64,000 nucleotides of DNA from Chitinophaga sp. SYP-B3965 (GCF_009647655.1 NZ_WJFD01000003.1:744001-808000), one strand, 5' to 3'. Positions 43,489 through 53,287 are shown, numbered from the stretch's first letter. The notes: generated from the letters alone by a model not told the origin. Numbers and translations are program-made.

Positions 43489-46002
43489 TTATTCTTTACA
43501 CGCATTGCCCAGGTGCATAATGCGTAATTGTTCTCTTACTGCAGCCGCCGTTAATTTTGTTCTTACCTGGATCGTCTTTTCGCCAATGGGTAATAGATCG
43601 AAATAATTATCTGAGAAATGTGCCTCGTCATCTTTTTCCAGCATCAGGCAAACATTCCTTGCCAGTTTGCCGGTTGAACGCAGCCGAATGGTGATCACCC
43701 CGTTTTGATCTGATACATCTGTTGTGATCACCGCCTTCGGTAAGGGCATTAATTTCGCCGGAACAAAGTAAAACACATTCTCTGTAAGGAACTTGTTGTT
43801 CCTTACCAGTTTAGAATACAATATTACCTTAGCGCTGTCTATATCCCCTGTTGTAAAGCTATGTTGTACTGTACTGGAATTGGCTTTAACTTTAATGGGG
43901 GCAATATCCTCCCAGATCACTTTCCCTTCCACATCCATCAGTTGTATTTTCAGCTCAAGATCTTCATCTTCCAATCCATCATTCACCACATACGTTTTGA
44001 TCTTCCCATCTTCTTTCACGGTGCTGATCAGTACCGGCTCATAAGCCTTCTTCACAAAGTAATGCATGGCTTTCCAGCGCCCGTAATAATCAATACCACT
44101 CCACGAAGCCCCCGGCCAGCAATCATTCAACTGCCAGTACAAAGACCCCATACAGAAAGGCATAGCCCTGCGATGCGCTTCCATACCGATCTTCATCCCT
44201 TCCGCCTGTAATACCTGGCTGAGGTAAAGAAAAGAGGGGAAATCCTTCGGCTCTTTATAATAGTGATCCATATAAGTTTTGATCGCTGCATTTCCCCGTG
44301 TGAAGCTCTTCTGGTGAGATAACATCACGAAGGAATTAATATCCCACTGCCCTGGCTCTGCATATTTACGCACGGTATGAATATCAGGGAAGGATTGAAA
44401 ACCGTATTCACTCATGAACCGCGGCACATGTGTATTAAATGCTTCAAACCATTCCATACCGTGCCATACGCCCCAGTAGTGATTATCACCATGCCGGAAA
44501 TCCTCCGCTTTTCCCCAGTTACTGATAGGTGAAGAAGGAAAATAAAAACGCCCTGGGTCCAGCGTTTTCACTTCATCCCGTAACAACTTCGAGAACAGCG
44601 TATCATACCCTTTCAGCATTTGCTGCCACTGCGTTTCAGAATAAGCATAACCATCTTTCCAGCCCCAGTTCTTAATGGCCACCGCTATTTCATTATTACC
44701 ACACCAGAGTGCTAAAGAAGGATGATTCCGCAAACGTGTGATGTTATAATTCGTTTCTTCTTTTACCTGTTGCAAAAAGTTTTTATCAGAAGGATAGAAG
44801 GTACAGGCAAACATAAAATCCTGCCACACCAATATGCCCTGTTCATCTGCGAGATCGTAGAACTGATCATTTTCATAAATGCCGCCGCCCCATACACGCA
44901 CCATATTAAAGTTGGCTTCCTTCATATCGTTAAAGAGCTGCGCATAGCGCGAAGGTGTTACTCTTGGCAGGAAATTATCGGAAGGAATGTAATTAGCGCC
45001 TTTCATGAAAACGGGATGGCCATTGACTTTCACGAAGAAACTGGTGCCCATGTTATCTGCTTCGTTCACAACTTCTATCGTACGGAGACCGATGCGTTGA
45101 TGTTTCGTTTGCAAAGTATCTTTTCCACTCATCACGGCTACTTCCAGAGCATATAGTTTCTGTGCCCCCAATCCATTAGGCCACCAGCGTTCCGGTTTTG
45201 TTATTACAAAAGGAACGTTGATCTGTTGTTTGCCTGCAGACAAAGTCTTAACCACCTGCTTCGTTTCAAAATCCGGACCTTTTACCAACACGGTATAAAC
45301 CCCCGCCTGCTGCACATCCAGTGATAACGAAGCTTCCAGCAAAGCCTTTTCATCCGTAAGCTGCTGTTGCTTTATCCAGCTATCCCGCAGGTTCACTTTG
45401 TTCCAGGTTTTGAGATACACCGGCCGCCAGATACCACTGGTCACCAGCCGCGGCCCCCAGTCCCATCCATAATGGTAAGGTGCTTTGCGGGCATGCACAC
45501 TCAGCGGAATATCACTGGCATCGTTGCCTGCAGGGTATACTAATCTGTCTTGCAAAAATTTAGGCATGTCCTGCGCAATAGGACTATGAAATAGTATACG
45601 GAGTTGATTGTTACCCGGCTTCAGTTTCACGGGCAGCTCCTTTCCTACAAACATGTTTGAAGCTTTCCCGATCAGCACGTTATTGAGGTAGATATCAGCA
45701 TAGGTATCCAGCCCTGTAAACTCAAGCACTGCCGCAGCAGCCGGAGCAGAGAAATTACAACGGTATTCCCAATCCTTTTTGTCTACCCATTGCACACCTT
45801 TTTCATTTGCGCCCTGGAAAGGATCAGGAATGAGTTGATGGGAAAGGAGGTCCGTATGCACCGTACCCGGTACTTTAGCCGTTCTCCAGACATTTTCATC
45901 CACACGGCGGAACTCCCAGCCGGAATTCAGTTCAATCTTAGTTTGTGCAAATGCCGGTATGTGCAGGATCACCAGCAACAGCCCCCATAGTATTTTCCTC
46001 AT
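43489..46002 (-). CDS. Beta-mannosidase, glycoside hydrolase family 2
   Basis: An 837-residue exported enzyme with a signal peptide ending HIPAFAQ, a GH2 sugar-binding domain (ELNSGWEFRRVDENVWRTAK, VPGTVHTDLL), an immunoglobulin-like domain, a TIM barrel with the acid/base Glu in LALWCGNNEIAVA and the nucleophile Glu in PRFMSEYGFQSFP, and C-terminal beta domains. The PGTVHTDL and WDWGPR motifs are typical of beta-mannosidases rather than beta-galactosidases. It cleaves terminal beta-D-mannose, such as the core Man-beta-GlcNAc link of N-glycans. First gene of the operon. Confidence 0.95.
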   Translation of the reverse strand: MRKILWGLLLVILHIPAFAQTKIELNSGWEFRRVDENVWRTAKVPGTVHTDLLSHQLIPDPFQGANEKGVQWVDKKDWEYRCNFSAPAAAAVLEFTGLDTYADIYLNNVLIGKASNMFVGKELPVKLKPGNNQLRILFHSPIAQDMPKFLQDRLVYPAGNDASDIPLSVHARKAPYHYGWDWGPRLVTSGIWRPVYLKTWNKVNLRDSWIKQQQLTDEKALLEASLSLDVQQAGVYTVLVKGPDFETKQVVKTLSAGKQQINVPFVITKPERWWPNGLGAQKLYALEVAVMSGKDTLQTKHQRIGLRTIEVVNEADNMGTSFFVKVNGHPVFMKGANYIPSDNFLPRVTPSRYAQLFNDMKEANFNMVRVWGGGIYENDQFYDLADEQGILVWQDFMFACTFYPSDKNFLQQVKEETNYNITRLRNHPSLALWCGNNEIAVAIKNWGWKDGYAYSETQWQQMLKGYDTLFSKLLRDEVKTLDPGRFYFPSSPISNWGKAEDFRHGDNHYWGVWHGMEWFEAFNTHVPRFMSEYGFQSFPDIHTVRKYAEPGQWDINSFVMLSHQKSFTRGNAAIKTYMDHYYKEPKDFPSFLYLSQVLQAEGMKIGMEAHRRAMPFCMGSLYWQLNDCWPGASWSGIDYYGRWKAMHYFVKKAYEPVLISTVKEDGKIKTYVVNDGLEDEDLELKIQLMDVEGKVIWEDIAPIKVKANSSTVQHSFTTGDIDSAKVILYSKLVRNNKFLTENVFYFVPAKLMPLPKAVITTDVSDQNGVITIRLRSTGKLARNVCLMLEKDDEAHFSDNYFDLLPIGEKTIQVRTKLTAAAVREQLRIMHLGNACKE

Positions 46003-46043
46003 ATCTGTAAACGTGTAGGGTAAATTTAACGATCTTTGCAGTA

Positions 46044-46211
46044 ATGAAAAGCATCTGGCGCCAGATATTGGAATATCTATACATCCGCAAACGGGATAAG
46101 TCCCAGCCGGTGAACACCAACACCAAACTCATGCATGGCATGAACAGGATCTCGATCATTATGTTCCTGATCGCTATTATTATTCTAATTATTAAGTTGA
46201 TCAGGCGTTAG
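46044..46211 (+). CDS. Small conserved membrane protein, DUF6728-like
   Basis: A 55-residue reading frame: MKSIWRQILEYLYIRKRDKS, then a linker, MHGMNRISIIMF and a hydrophobic helix LIAIIILIIKLIRR. The amphipathic start, the MHG-x-NRIS motif and the single C-terminal membrane helix match small DUF6728-type proteins of Bacteroidota, as far as I recall the family. It lies between the divergent mannosidase gene (41 bases) and the convergent lpxB gene (33 bases). Function unknown. Confidence 0.75.
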   Translation: MKSIWRQILEYLYIRKRDKSQPVNTNTKLMHGMNRISIIMFLIAIIILIIKLIRR

Positions 46212-46244
46212 AGGGAGGCTATTCTTCAGCGCTGAGGATCATCA

Positions 46245-47345
46245 TTATCGCAGGAAATTCACAATCGCCTCCGCTGCCTTGCGGGAAGCAGTACCATCAC
46301 CCAGGAGGGTCCACAGCACGGAATAATCCGCTTTCATCTGCTGCTGGCGGGCTTCGTCTTTCAATAAAAGGGTTAGTTCCTTGAGGAGATTTTCTTCCGT
46401 GAAATCATGCTGGATCAGCTCTTTCACAACCGGCTTATCCATGATCAGGTTCACGAGGGAGATATATTTTACTTTAATGAGGTATTTGGCGAAGAAATAA
46501 GATACCGGGCTTCCTTTGTAACATACCACTTCCGGCACTCCGAATAAAGCAGTCTCCAATGTAGCCGTACCCGAAGTAACCAGCGCAGCAGAAGATTGCA
46601 GTAAAAGCGGATAGGTTTGCCCCTTTACAACAGATACATTCGGATAAGCACTGGTGAATTCCTGGATGAAGCTATCTTCCAGGCTGGGGGCCTGGGCCAT
46701 CACAAACTGGTATTCCGGAAAATAACGGGCCATGGACAACATCACGGGTAACTTCTCTTTCACTTCCTGTTTACGGCTGCCCGGTAATAAAGCAATAATG
46801 GGTTTATCAGAGAAACGATGTACCGGCGGCGCTTGCTGAGCAGTTTTCACCACTTCTATCAATGGATGCCCCACATATTCCACTTCAAAATCCCACTTGC
46901 GGTAGAAGTCTTTTTCGAAGGGCAGGATCACCAGCATTTTGTCCACACACTCCCTGATCTTTTTTACACGGCCTTCTTTCCAGGCCCAAACCTGCGGACT
47001 GATATAATATATTACTTTAAGACCCTGCTGTTTTGCCCATTCCGCAATACGGAGGTTAAAACCCGGGTAATCTATCAATACCAGTACATCCGGCTGATAA
47101 GCCAGGATATCCTTTTTACAGATGTCCAGGTTCTTAAAAATAGTGCGCAGGTTCATGACCACTTCAATGAAGCCCATGAAAGCCAGATCGCGATAATGTT
47201 TTACTACAACAGCGCCGGCCTGTTCCATCATATCACCTCCCCAGCAACGGATATCCGCAGCCGTGTCCAGCTGTTTTATCTGTTTGATGAGGTTACTTCC
47301 ATGCAGATCTCCCGAGGCTTCGCCAGCTATGATGTAGTACTTCAC
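46245..47345 (-). CDS. lpxB: Lipid-A-disaccharide synthase
   Basis: A 366-residue glycosyltransferase family 19 protein: YYIIAGEASGDLHGSNLIKQ at the start, CWGGDMMEQAG, VLVLIDYPGFNLRIAEWAKQ, YYISPQVWAWKEGRVKKIR, IALLPGSRKQEV and SGTATLETALFGVPEVVCYK. It joins UDP-diacylglucosamine and lipid X to make the lipid A disaccharide at the inner membrane. Translation starts at GTG 47345, overlapping by one base the stop of the upstream small gene (TAGTG), so it is translationally coupled to it. Confidence 0.97.
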   Translation of the reverse strand: MKYYIIAGEASGDLHGSNLIKQIKQLDTAADIRCWGGDMMEQAGAVVVKHYRDLAFMGFIEVVMNLRTIFKNLDICKKDILAYQPDVLVLIDYPGFNLRIAEWAKQQGLKVIYYISPQVWAWKEGRVKKIRECVDKMLVILPFEKDFYRKWDFEVEYVGHPLIEVVKTAQQAPPVHRFSDKPIIALLPGSRKQEVKEKLPVMLSMARYFPEYQFVMAQAPSLEDSFIQEFTSAYPNVSVVKGQTYPLLLQSSAALVTSGTATLETALFGVPEVVCYKGSPVSYFFAKYLIKVKYISLVNLIMDKPVVKELIQHDFTEENLLKELTLLLKDEARQQQMKADYSVLWTLLGDGTASRKAAEAIVNFLR

Positions 47346-47647
47346 TAAATTATTTTAAGCAGCAAGATAACGATTGCGTATAACAATGTGACCAGGAAAA
47401 TCCCCCTGGCGGTGAGGTCACGGCGTACGCGGGTGTAGAGGTAAAAGACAATACCGTTTGCCAGCAGGCAGATGCTGATCACTTTGGGGATGAGCTGTTT
47501 GTTGCCTTTCAACAGATCGAAGAAATCGCCCAGGCTGAGGTCCTTGGGCAGGAATACCCCCAGATAGTATATAAAAAAGGCCACCGCGGGGGTCAGTAAG
47601 CCCAGCAGAATGCCCAGCGATAATTTGTCTTGTTTTAACATGTTCAT
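47345..47647 (-). CDS. Small integral membrane protein between surE and lpxB
   Basis: A 100-residue protein with three predicted membrane helices (about 10-31, 47-70 and 80-99) and a charged loop (KDLSLGDFFDLLKGNKQLIP). No catalytic motif is visible. It is 12 bases downstream of surE and overlaps the lpxB start by one base, so all three genes form one operon; a link to envelope biogenesis is only by position. ATG 47641 is an alternative start. Confidence 0.82.
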   Translation of the reverse strand: MNMLKQDKLSLGILLGLLTPAVAFFIYYLGVFLPKDLSLGDFFDLLKGNKQLIPKVISICLLANGIVFYLYTRVRRDLTARGIFLVTLLYAIVILLLKII

Positions 47648-47659
47648 AGGATTATTACA

Positions 47660-48430
47660 TCAGAAGCTCCATTCGTCTTCCAGTTTTTTCTTGAGGCGGT
47701 AATCAGTCAGATCAAATTGCACCGGAACGATAGACGTGTAACCATTTTCCAATGCCCACACATCCGTATCTTCTCCTGTATCCTGGTTTTTGAATTCACC
47801 CGTGAGCCAGTAGTATTTTTTACCGGTAGGATCACGGCGTTCATCAAATTCCTCCACCCATTTGGCATTGGCCTGGCGGCTCATGCGGATACCTTTGTAG
47901 ATATGCGCTTCCACATCCGGGACATTTACATTGAAAAGCGTGTGTGGCGGCAGATCTGTTTCTAACATTTTCTTTGTCACGGCATGCGCTACTTTTCCGC
48001 AGGTGCTCATATCTGCGTCATAAGAATAATTCAGGAAGGAGAACCCTACAGAGGGAATTCCTTCTATCGCTGCTTCCATGGCGGCAGACATGGTGCCGGA
48101 ATAAATAATGTTGATAGAATGATTGGCGCCGTGGTTGATCCCGCTCACACAAATATCCGGTGTACGCGTTAAGATCTTATCCCTGGCCAGTTTCACACAG
48201 TCCACCGGAGTACCGGAACAGGTCCATGCTTCAATTCCATCAAAGATCTTCACTTCGCTCAGGCGTAAAGGAAAACCCAGTGTAATAGCATGCCCTTTCC
48301 CCGATTGCGGGCTATCCGGCGCTACCACTACCACTTTGCCCAACATCTGCACAGCTTCGATCAGTGTACGTATGCCCGGCGACGTTATGCCGTCGTCATT
48401 TGTAACCAGTATGAGCTTTTCTTCCTTCAC
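47660..48430 (-). CDS. surE: 5'/3'-nucleotidase SurE
   Basis: A 256-residue phosphatase with the SurE metal site ILVTNDDGITSPGI at the start (aspartates D12-D13 of NDDG), APDSPQSGKGHAITL, the asparagine motif CVSGINHGANHSINIIYSGT and AAMEAAIEGIPSVGFSF. It dephosphorylates nucleoside monophosphates, mainly under stress or in stationary phase. The start is GTG 48430 (no in-frame ATG). First gene of surE-small membrane protein-lpxB. A -7-like TAAATTTG lies at 48448-48455. Confidence 0.96.
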   Translation of the reverse strand: MKEEKLILVTNDDGITSPGIRTLIEAVQMLGKVVVVAPDSPQSGKGHAITLGFPLRLSEVKIFDGIEAWTCSGTPVDCVKLARDKILTRTPDICVSGINHGANHSINIIYSGTMSAAMEAAIEGIPSVGFSFLNYSYDADMSTCGKVAHAVTKKMLETDLPPHTLFNVNVPDVEAHIYKGIRMSRQANAKWVEEFDERRDPTGKKYYWLTGEFKNQDTGEDTDVWALENGYTSIVPVQFDLTDYRLKKKLEDEWSF

Positions 48431-48466
48431 CTTTTTACTTTTATCAGCAAATTTACAATTCCTCTT

Positions 48467-49249
48467 TTACAGATCCGATTTCTTAATTTTTCTCCAGGAG
48501 AGGAAATTAAACAACGCTATATAGGCAAGAGCAATGAGTACGTAAGTACTATTCGATGGCGGAGGATTACCCTGATCCACCAGCTTGCGTGCAAAATTGG
48601 ACAATCCGGGTATCAGCCTGTCTGTACTTTCCAGTGGAAGGAATGCACCCAGATGGCGTACTACTTTATAATCCAGCAGCCCGGCAACAACAAATTCGCC
48701 TATATATGCATACATCACATAAAGGGCAATAGCAATACCAGCCCTTTTCATATATACACCCAGGAAGAAAGCCAGCGAGAGATAAGCTAAACTTTGTACG
48801 AAGGCGTAGAAAATATAAACGATATTTTCTGTAGCTTCTCCTGTTCCGTTCTTTAACCCAAAGATAAATGCCGTCACGACTATCAGCAAAGTAATGAACA
48901 GTGTAGTGGTGATCAGTACCCCAAACTTTGCAGTAATATATTGATCCCGGCTCCAGCCATCAATGATGTTCTGGCGAACCGTGCGGAAGTTATTTTCATT
49001 GGTCAGGAAGATGATCAGCATAACGCCCATAATAGGTGTAACTATACTGGTCGCCCACGCAACGGTATCCCATACTCTTGGAAAAGCAAAAGGAGAACCC
49101 AGTAATAAGCTCACCTGCTTCGTTTGACTAACGAAACTTTCAATAGCCATATTTAACAGGGGCACTGCAACAAAAAATAAGATGATGAGTATCCAGAAAG
49201 TGCGGTAGGCCTTCACCTTCATCCACTCTATATTCAGTAATTGTATCAT
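48467..49249 (-). CDS. ABC-2 type transporter permease
   Basis: A 260-residue protein with six membrane helices (about 18-38, 68-90, 106-130, 145-170, 175-196 and 234-252) and the ABC-2 pattern NENNFRTVRQNIIDGWSRDQ in the cytoplasmic loop. It follows its ATPase gene by 8 bases. The pair probably exports a peptide, lipid or drug; the substrate is not evident. Confidence 0.92.
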   Translation of the reverse strand: MIQLLNIEWMKVKAYRTFWILIILFFVAVPLLNMAIESFVSQTKQVSLLLGSPFAFPRVWDTVAWATSIVTPIMGVMLIIFLTNENNFRTVRQNIIDGWSRDQYITAKFGVLITTTLFITLLIVVTAFIFGLKNGTGEATENIVYIFYAFVQSLAYLSLAFFLGVYMKRAGIAIALYVMYAYIGEFVVAGLLDYKVVRHLGAFLPLESTDRLIPGLSNFARKLVDQGNPPPSNSTYVLIALAYIALFNFLSWRKIKKSDL

Positions 49250-49257
49250 GATGATGA

Positions 49258-50154
49258 TTAGTTATTGGTTAATTCCATGAAGCGGGCTTCCAGGCTCTTC
49301 CGTTTGGTGGTAAGATAATTCAGCGTAACGCCCTGTTCAAAGCAATGTTTATTGATCTGCTCAGCCGTTTTGCTCTCTGTAAACATCACCTGGAAACTGC
49401 CGTTGTGCCGGCGGACGGATTTAACACCAGGCAGTGCGTTCAACACACTTTCCAGTTTGGGAAGGTCTGCCGCAGAAATCTCCACCATGTCTTCATCAGC
49501 CAATACTTCATCTACATGGCCTGTAGTGATCAGCTCTCCTCTCTTTAAGATCGCTACGTGGTTACATACTTTCTCTACTTCATCCAGCATATGGCTGGCC
49601 ATGATCACCGTAGTACCCGATTCTCCCAACTGACGGATCAGGTCCCTGATCTCTGCAATACCGGAAGGGTCCAGTCCATTGGTAGGTTCATCCAGTAACA
49701 GCACCTCGGGTTTTCCCAGTATGGCATTGGCTATCGCGAGCCTTTGCTTCATACCCAGAGAGAAAGTACTAAACTTGGAATCCTTCCTTTCCCATAAATT
49801 AGCCAGCTTCAGCACACGTTCAATATCATCTGCACCGCGACCTTTAATAGCCGCCGTGATCTGCAGATTCCTTACCGCCGAATAATAATGATAGAAGTTA
49901 GGGGTCTCCAGCAAAGTGCCGATCCGCTTGCGGTGATCGTTATCTGAGGGCTGACCAAACCAGCTGTAGGTGCCGGAATTGGCTTTCAGAACATCCATAA
50001 CGATGCCCAATAAGGTGGTCTTGCCACTGCCATTAGGCCCCAGGATGCCAAAAACACTGCCCGCAGGCACATCAAAAGAAACACCTTTTAATGCCTGGAT
50101 AGCGCCATAGTTCTTGTAGATCTGGTGCAGGGATAGAATGTGCGTATTTTCCAA
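49258..50154 (-). CDS. ABC transporter ATP-binding protein
   Basis: A 298-residue ATPase with Walker A GPNGSGKTTLLG, Q-loop, signature FSLGMKQRLAIANA, Walker B EVLLLDEPTNGLDPSG and the H-loop MASHMLDEVE, then a C-terminal domain of about 80 residues typical of CcmA/bacitracin-type exporters. The only workable start is TTG 50154: an in-frame stop lies four codons upstream and no Met follows before Walker A. Operon with the permease. Confidence 0.94.
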   Translation of the reverse strand: MENTHILSLHQIYKNYGAIQALKGVSFDVPAGSVFGILGPNGSGKTTLLGIVMDVLKANSGTYSWFGQPSDNDHRKRIGTLLETPNFYHYYSAVRNLQITAAIKGRGADDIERVLKLANLWERKDSKFSTFSLGMKQRLAIANAILGKPEVLLLDEPTNGLDPSGIAEIRDLIRQLGESGTTVIMASHMLDEVEKVCNHVAILKRGELITTGHVDEVLADEDMVEISAADLPKLESVLNALPGVKSVRRHNGSFQVMFTESKTAEQINKHCFEQGVTLNYLTTKRKSLEARFMELTNN

Positions 50155-50187
50155 ATTGACTTATATTATGATTAATGCAATATATAA

Positions 50188-52587
50188 CTAATTCCTGAGT
50201 GGTTTGCCTGTTTTAAGCATGCTTTGTAATCTTTCCAGGGTTTTGCGCTCTCCGCAAAGGCTTAGGAAAGCCTCCCTTTCAAGGTCCAGCAAGTATTGTT
50301 CACTCACAAGTGAAGCTTCTGTTAAATCTCCGCCACACATTACATAAGCCAGTTTCTGGGCAATCTTCACATCGTATTCTGAGATGTAATTGCCCGTTTT
50401 CATACCATTGATACCAGCCAGCATAGCGCCCAGGGCAGAACGGCCCAGCACCTTGATGTCTGTTCTTTCAATGGGACGGGTATATCCGGCATCTGCCAGT
50501 TCGATGGCTTTTTCTTTAGCATCTGCAATTACGCGGCTGAGGTTCAGGCTCACACTGTCTATCCCTTCCCGCAATATTCCCAGCTCAATAGCCTCCTGCG
50601 CAGAAGTTGCTACCCTGGCCTGGCCTATCAGCAGGAACTTATCCTGGAGGATGGGATTTTCTACCTGTCCTTCCCTGTATTCGTCTGAAGCACGTAAAGT
50701 CATTTCTTTGGTGCCACCGCCGCCGGGGATCAGGCCCACGCCTAATTCCACCAGGCCGATATAAGTTTCCGCAGCTGCCTGTACTTTATCTGCGTGCATG
50801 CTCATTTCGCAACCACCCCCTAAAGTAAGGCCGTGAGGCGCTACCACCACAGGAATGGAAGAATAACGGATACGCATAGTGCTTTTCTGGAAAAGGCGGA
50901 TGGCCATATCCAGTTCATCGTATTCCTGTTCCGCCGCCAGCATGAAGATCATACCCACATTGGCGCCTGCGGAGAAATTCGTACCGTCGTTACCCACTAC
51001 CAGTCCGCGGAAATCTTTCTCTGCGCGGTCGATGGCTTTATGTAATCCTTCCAGCACTTCTCCCCCGATGGAATTCATTTTCGTTTTCCATTCAATGTTC
51101 AGGATGCCATCGCCCAGGTCATACAGATTGCAGGCGCTGTTCTTCCAAACAACATTACCGGCGTAGTTTTCCAGGATGATGAAGTTATCCGTACCGGGAA
51201 TTTGCTTGTAGCCTTTGGAGGCCAGATCGTAATAATATTTTTTGCCGTTCTCTATCTTATAGAATTGCTTCACTCCGGCTGCCAGCATCTCTCCTACCCA
51301 GGGCGCTACCGTAAGTCCTTTATCCGTCACCGCTTTTGCGCCGGCTTCCACACCCAAGAGGTCCCAGGTTTCAAATGCCCCGATCTCCCAGCCGAAACCA
51401 GCTTTCATGGCATCGTCCACTTTGTAGATGTCATCAGCTATTTCAGGAACGCGGTTGGAAATATAAGAGAACAGGTGTGCATGGAAAAGCTGGTAGAATT
51501 GCCCTGCTTTATCTGATGCACCTGCTAATACTTTGATCCGTTGTTTGAGGTCTTCAATGGGTTTGGCCGCTTCAATACTGGCAAACTTTGTCTTTTGCCG
51601 GGGACCGTATTCCATCGTCTGAAGGTTCAGGGTAAGGATCTCCTTCCCGCCTTCACCTTTTGTTTTCTTGTAAAAACCCTGTCCGGTCTTATCGCCCAGC
51701 CAGTTGTTCTCCACTACCTTTGCCAGGAATGGCGGGATCTCCATGATCTTGCGCGCTTCGTCATTCGGACAATTATCCGCTACACCTTTGGCTACCTTCA
51801 CGAGGGTATCTATGCCCACCACATCCGCTGTGCGGAAAGTGGCAGATTTCGGTCTGCCTATCACAGGGCCTGTCAATGTATCCACTTCATCTATCCCCAA
51901 TCCCATTTCCTCCATGATGTGGAAAATGGCCATGATGGAGAATACACCTACGCGGTTAGCAATGAAAGCGGGAGTGTCCTTACATAGCACTGTGGTCTTA
52001 CCGAGATACAGATCACCATAATGTAGCAGAAAATCCACAATAGCGGGGTCTGTATGGGGAGTGGGTATAATTTCCAGCAAACGCAGGTAACGCGGAGGGT
52101 TGAAGAAGTGTGTACCGCAGAAATGCTTTTTAAAATCTTCGCTCCGGCCTTCTGCCATCAGGTGAATGGGAATACCGGATGTATTGGATGTGATCAGGGT
52201 GCCGGGTTTCCGGAATTGTTCCACCTGTTCAAATACTTTCTTCTTGATGTCCAGGTTCTCTACCACTACTTCTATCACCCAATCACAATCCGCGATGCCC
52301 TTCATGTTATCCGTAAAGTTGCCCGTATTAATAAGGTGAGCAGCAGATTTAGTAAAAAGCGGGGAAGGGTTGGATTTGATGGCAGCCTGCAATGCCTCAT
52401 TCACGATCCGGTTCTTCACGGCCGGATGCTCTACTGTTAATCCTTTGGCCTTTTCAACGTCGTTGGGTTCTTTCGGTGCTATGTCCAGCAACAATACTTT
52501 TACACCTATACCAGCAAAATGACAGGCAATCCGGGAGCCCATCACACCGGAACCGAGCACAGCTATTTTATTGATCCTTCTTTGCAT
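50188..52587 (-). CDS. 3-hydroxyacyl-CoA dehydrogenase/enoyl-CoA hydratase fusion (FadN-like)
   Basis: A 799-residue enzyme of fatty-acid beta-oxidation. The N-terminal half is an NAD-dependent hydroxyacyl-CoA dehydrogenase (IAVLGSGVMGSRIACHFAGI, CGTHFFNPPRYLRLLEIIP, DTPAFIANRVGVF). The C-terminal half is a crotonase (VVGNDGTNFSAGANVGM, LTLGGGCEMSMHADKV, ETYIGLVELGVGLIPGGGG). Dehydrogenase before hydratase is the FadN order, opposite to FadB/FadJ. The open frame extends to 52659, but ATG 52587 (MQRRINKIAVLG) gives the normal family start. No thiolase or acyl-CoA dehydrogenase gene is next to it here. Confidence 0.95.
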   Translation of the reverse strand: MQRRINKIAVLGSGVMGSRIACHFAGIGVKVLLLDIAPKEPNDVEKAKGLTVEHPAVKNRIVNEALQAAIKSNPSPLFTKSAAHLINTGNFTDNMKGIADCDWVIEVVVENLDIKKKVFEQVEQFRKPGTLITSNTSGIPIHLMAEGRSEDFKKHFCGTHFFNPPRYLRLLEIIPTPHTDPAIVDFLLHYGDLYLGKTTVLCKDTPAFIANRVGVFSIMAIFHIMEEMGLGIDEVDTLTGPVIGRPKSATFRTADVVGIDTLVKVAKGVADNCPNDEARKIMEIPPFLAKVVENNWLGDKTGQGFYKKTKGEGGKEILTLNLQTMEYGPRQKTKFASIEAAKPIEDLKQRIKVLAGASDKAGQFYQLFHAHLFSYISNRVPEIADDIYKVDDAMKAGFGWEIGAFETWDLLGVEAGAKAVTDKGLTVAPWVGEMLAAGVKQFYKIENGKKYYYDLASKGYKQIPGTDNFIILENYAGNVVWKNSACNLYDLGDGILNIEWKTKMNSIGGEVLEGLHKAIDRAEKDFRGLVVGNDGTNFSAGANVGMIFMLAAEQEYDELDMAIRLFQKSTMRIRYSSIPVVVAPHGLTLGGGCEMSMHADKVQAAAETYIGLVELGVGLIPGGGGTKEMTLRASDEYREGQVENPILQDKFLLIGQARVATSAQEAIELGILREGIDSVSLNLSRVIADAKEKAIELADAGYTRPIERTDIKVLGRSALGAMLAGINGMKTGNYISEYDVKIAQKLAYVMCGGDLTEASLVSEQYLLDLEREAFLSLCGERKTLERLQSMLKTGKPLRN

Positions 52588-52673
52588 GTTAACCAGCTTT
52601 TGATCATTGAATTTAGCATTTTTTGCGTTGGTACGATGGAAGGAATGAAAAAAGAACACGATATTTAACGATT

Positions 52674-53237
52674 ATGACAAGGAAAAGTAAACCTATGAAA
52701 ACAGCCGAAAAGCCGGCAGCAGGCAAAGAATTAAATAAAAGAAAAATCTTACAGGGGCTTGCCCCCGCAGTATCCCTACTATGGCTTGCGTGGAGTTTTC
52801 GGCTCACCGAACTCACCTTTGTATCTACCAAAGTTATCTTTTTCATGATGGCCGGCAGCGGTTCAATTACCATTCTTGTGATCCTCTTAGTGAGACAGCG
52901 AAGAAAAATACGCCTGTGGTCTGCTTCTATGATCCTGTATTTCCTGATCGGCACAGCAATGCTCTATTCCATTTTCGCCCACATCAACTATTATGGCCCG
53001 CACACGGATATTAAAACGGTATCGTTACCCATGCTGGAAAGAGGTACAAAAAATATCCGCCATAGTAGTTGCAGAGATACTCCTTATGGAGTAGTGGTCT
53101 ACAATGATATTAAGCGGGAGATCAGATTTAAATGCGAGGATAAAGAATTATCCGCTAAAGCAAGGATGATAGCATTACAGGTAGAGAAAGGACCCCTGGG
53201 ATACTATATTTATACCAAAAAAGATCTTATTTATTAA
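52674..53237 (+). CDS. Hypothetical membrane protein
   Basis: A 187-residue protein from ATG 52674. A lysine-rich start (MTRKSKPMKTAEKPAAGKEL) is followed by three membrane helices (about 27-45, 52-72 and 82-103) and a C-terminal soluble domain of about 80 residues (VSLPMLERGTKNIRHSSC, YNDIKREIRFKCEDKELS, GYYIYTKKDLIY). No family is recognised. It stands alone and converges on metG across a bidirectional terminator. Confidence 0.75.
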   Translation: MTRKSKPMKTAEKPAAGKELNKRKILQGLAPAVSLLWLAWSFRLTELTFVSTKVIFFMMAGSGSITILVILLVRQRRKIRLWSASMILYFLIGTAMLYSIFAHINYYGPHTDIKTVSLPMLERGTKNIRHSSCRDTPYGVVVYNDIKREIRFKCEDKELSAKARMIALQVEKGPLGYYIYTKKDLIY

Positions 53238-53257
53238 TTTCTCTTTTCTATATAAAA

Positions 53258-53287
53258 AAGGCGCTCCGGCAGGAACCGGAACGCCTT
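53258..53287. terminator. Bidirectional terminator between convergent genes
   Basis: Stem AAGGCG-x-TCCGG / CCGGA-x-CGCCTT with a six-base loop and one mismatch, flanked by AAAAA on the left and TTATA on the right. It serves the membrane-protein gene and metG. Confidence 0.82.
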
